From contig SBFY01000017.1 in assembly GCA_006227085.1 (NCBI GenBank), forward strand, positions 1 to 6,438: 6,438 bases of DNA. The letters are read 5' to 3'. This stretch comes from Gammaproteobacteria bacterium (GTDB lineage Bacteria > Pseudomonadota > Gammaproteobacteria > Pseudomonadales > M0112). Position numbers and translations under genes: made by a program. Within the stretch, counting starts at the first letter, position 1, and every line of letters begins with the position of its first letter. The notes beneath the pieces are model-generated. The model was not told the origin of the DNA. It ran no database searches and was given only the letters and a program-made list of their open reading frames with translations. Shown here piece after piece: positions 5,301-6,438 of this stretch.

Positions 5301-6347
5301 TCAGTTTGGAGTGACTGTGGGTTTGCCGGATTCCTGTCCTGACATGATTTCCTGGATAAGGGTTGTCAGTCCTTTGGCAGCAAGCTCGTGGCCGTAAGTG
5401 TTCCAATGGCCATCTTTGGGGAAACGGGTTTGGCTGGCATCTCCGAAGATGCTTTTTAATTCGACTGTCTCTATGGCATGCCGTTGCGATATTTCCATGA
5501 TGAATTGATTGAGATGCTCCGGCATTTTATCGTCGATAAGAAGGGCAAAACTGGCTCCGTGTTCGTTGCTGACCTGATGGATCCTGGAGAGTATTGCTTC
5601 GGCAAGCTCGAAACGGTCCTCGCCGCTATGGATAGTTTGGAACATGGATATATCCTGCTCGACCAACAAGTCCTGGATAGCGACTTTCGCGTACAGGAGC
5701 AGTAGGTAAACATAACTTTTCTTCATCAGTTCAATATTGATTGATTCCATGGCTGACGGTGGCTGAACGGGATATCCAACTAATTCAAGTTTTTTATTCG
5801 CTTTATATTGAAATCGTGGTTTGGGATAACCGTTAAGATCAATGGAAACATTGTGATTGATGTCATTGGATATCAGCAGAAGCACAACAAGATCTGGCTT
5901 TAACGTTATCCCCCGATCCTGCAAATACAGCAGTTCCTGGTCTGGGCCGTAGCCAATCACCCCGCTATTGATGATTTCTATCCCGGGAATGTTTCGTTCA
6001 ACGATCTCCGTAAATCGATCCTCATGCTCTACGCCAACTCCCCATGCAAAAGAATCTCCCAGAACTAACACTCGAAACTTATCGCTTTTTTCAGGGTATT
6101 GGTCGTCACGAAGTCCTTGATCGTTGTTTTGTACATGCACATTGAATTCATCAGACACCAATCGGCCGGTGGCATTGGGTTCTCCAGACCATCCTAACAG
6201 TGGATCAAATCGCCAAAAACTGAACCCCAGTGGTGTTCTTCCTGTGGAGAATGTGTACTCCGCAAGAATGATCAGGCCTATGATGAAAGCGGTAATCAAT
6301 ATTACGCTGCATAGGGTGGTCGTGAGTTTGATGGCAGGCTTGATCAT
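5301..6347 (-). CDS. Membrane-anchored SGNH/GDSL-type hydrolase or acyl-transfer enzyme
   Basis: This encodes 348 residues. The start is set by the N-terminal membrane helix (about 11-29, after MIKPAIK), which predicts a single anchor with the catalytic domain in the periplasm. SGNH blocks are visible: GDSFAWG (97-103, nucleophile Ser99), NSGVIGYG (127-134, oxyanion Gly), ISND (159-162, Asn161) and DGHWNTYGH (312-320, Asp312 and His314). Such proteins remove or transfer acyl groups and often sit in O-acetylation or exopolysaccharide clusters with an MBOAT partner; that role is inferred. The start overlaps the stop of an upstream minus-strand gene as ATGA, so the two are probably one operon with coupled translation, which would explain the lack of a clear ribosome site. 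Base composition is about 35-45% GC in sampled lines against 63-70% in deaD, a sign of lateral acquisition. Fold call good; substrate unknown. Confidence 0.85.
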   Translation of the reverse strand: MIKPAIKLTTTLCSVILITAFIIGLIILAEYTFSTGRTPLGFSFWRFDPLLGWSGEPNATGRLVSDEFNVHVQNNDQGLRDDQYPEKSDKFRVLVLGDSFAWGVGVEHEDRFTEIVERNIPGIEIINSGVIGYGPDQELLYLQDRGITLKPDLVVLLLISNDINHNVSIDLNGYPKPRFQYKANKKLELVGYPVQPPSAMESINIELMKKSYVYLLLLYAKVAIQDLLVEQDISMFQTIHSGEDRFELAEAILSRIHQVSNEHGASFALLIDDKMPEHLNQFIMEISQRHAIETVELKSIFGDASQTRFPKDGHWNTYGHELAAKGLTTLIQEIMSGQESGKPTVTPN

Positions 6348-6438
6348 GGGATGACTCGTAGCGGCAATAAATCACTGTGCGTAGTGATGACCAGGGAGCG
6401 GTCAACGCGCAGGCAGCTGCCGGAAAACACCCCGTCCA
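6344..6438 (-). CDS. 3' end of an unidentified upstream gene in the SGNH operon (partial)
   Basis: The last 30 codons and TGA stop of a minus-strand frame that enters from the right edge. The TGA (6346-6344) overlaps the ATG of the SGNH gene as ATGA, the usual sign of coupled genes in one operon. The visible residues end SDLLPLRVIP and include GVFSGSCLRVDRSL; I do not recognise the family. Thirty open codons alone are weak evidence, so the call rests mainly on the overlap and on the strand agreement with its neighbour. Confidence 0.5.
   Translation of the reverse strand, partial: DGVFSGSCLRVDRSLVITTHSDLLPLRVIP

Noticed and set aside
1..6438. CRISPR array, tRNA, rRNA, insertion sequence or phage genes
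   Set aside because: No regularly spaced repeats, no tRNA- or rRNA-like stretches, and no transposase, integrase or phage motifs in any convincing frame.

Overview
The window looks like a chromosomal segment of a gammaproteobacterium with moderately high GC (about 60% in most genes, by hand counts of a few lines). The LexA-like protein keeps the E. coli numbering of its cleavage site (Ala84-Gly85) and catalytic dyad (Ser119, Lys156). The DeaD-type helicase, at 628 residues, is nearly the same length as the E. coli protein. A DUF1214-type protein paired with a PAPS sulfotransferase is an arrangement I associate with marine or lipid-degrading gammaproteobacteria and with mycobacteria. That makes an OMG/Cellvibrionales- or Alcanivorax-like host a reasonable guess, but it is inference only.

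Layout. (1) Bases 1-164 are a leader region with only weak promoter-like signals. (2) 165-2415 holds two plus-strand genes overlapping by 8 bp: a DUF1214-type protein, then a sulfotransferase. (3) lexA (2433-3041, minus) converges on the sulfotransferase with a 17-bp gap. (4) A 269-bp divergent control region (3042-3310) serves lexA on the left and the helicase on the right. It contains a LexA operator over the lexA -10, a second promoter with a clear TATAAT, an inverted repeat over that promoter's -35, and two small hairpins in the helicase leader. (5) deaD/csdA occupies 3311-5197. (6) A 103-bp gap without a clear terminator follows. (7) A membrane-anchored SGNH/GDSL hydrolase (5301-6347, minus) is markedly richer in AT. 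Its start overlaps by ATGA the last 30 codons of a further minus-strand gene that runs off the right edge.

How the genes work together. The DUF1214-sulfotransferase pair is probably co-translated and may act on one small-molecule or lipid pathway; no substrate can be read from the sequence. lexA is autoregulated and would control the SOS response. deaD would remodel RNA structure, with roles in cold shock and ribosome assembly. The SGNH gene and its truncated upstream partner look like part of a separate, laterally acquired cell-surface or exopolysaccharide modification cluster. I see no phage, IS, CRISPR, tRNA or rRNA feature. The observations most worth pursuing are the internal duplication in the DUF1214-type protein, the palindromes between lexA and deaD, and the compositional boundary after deaD.
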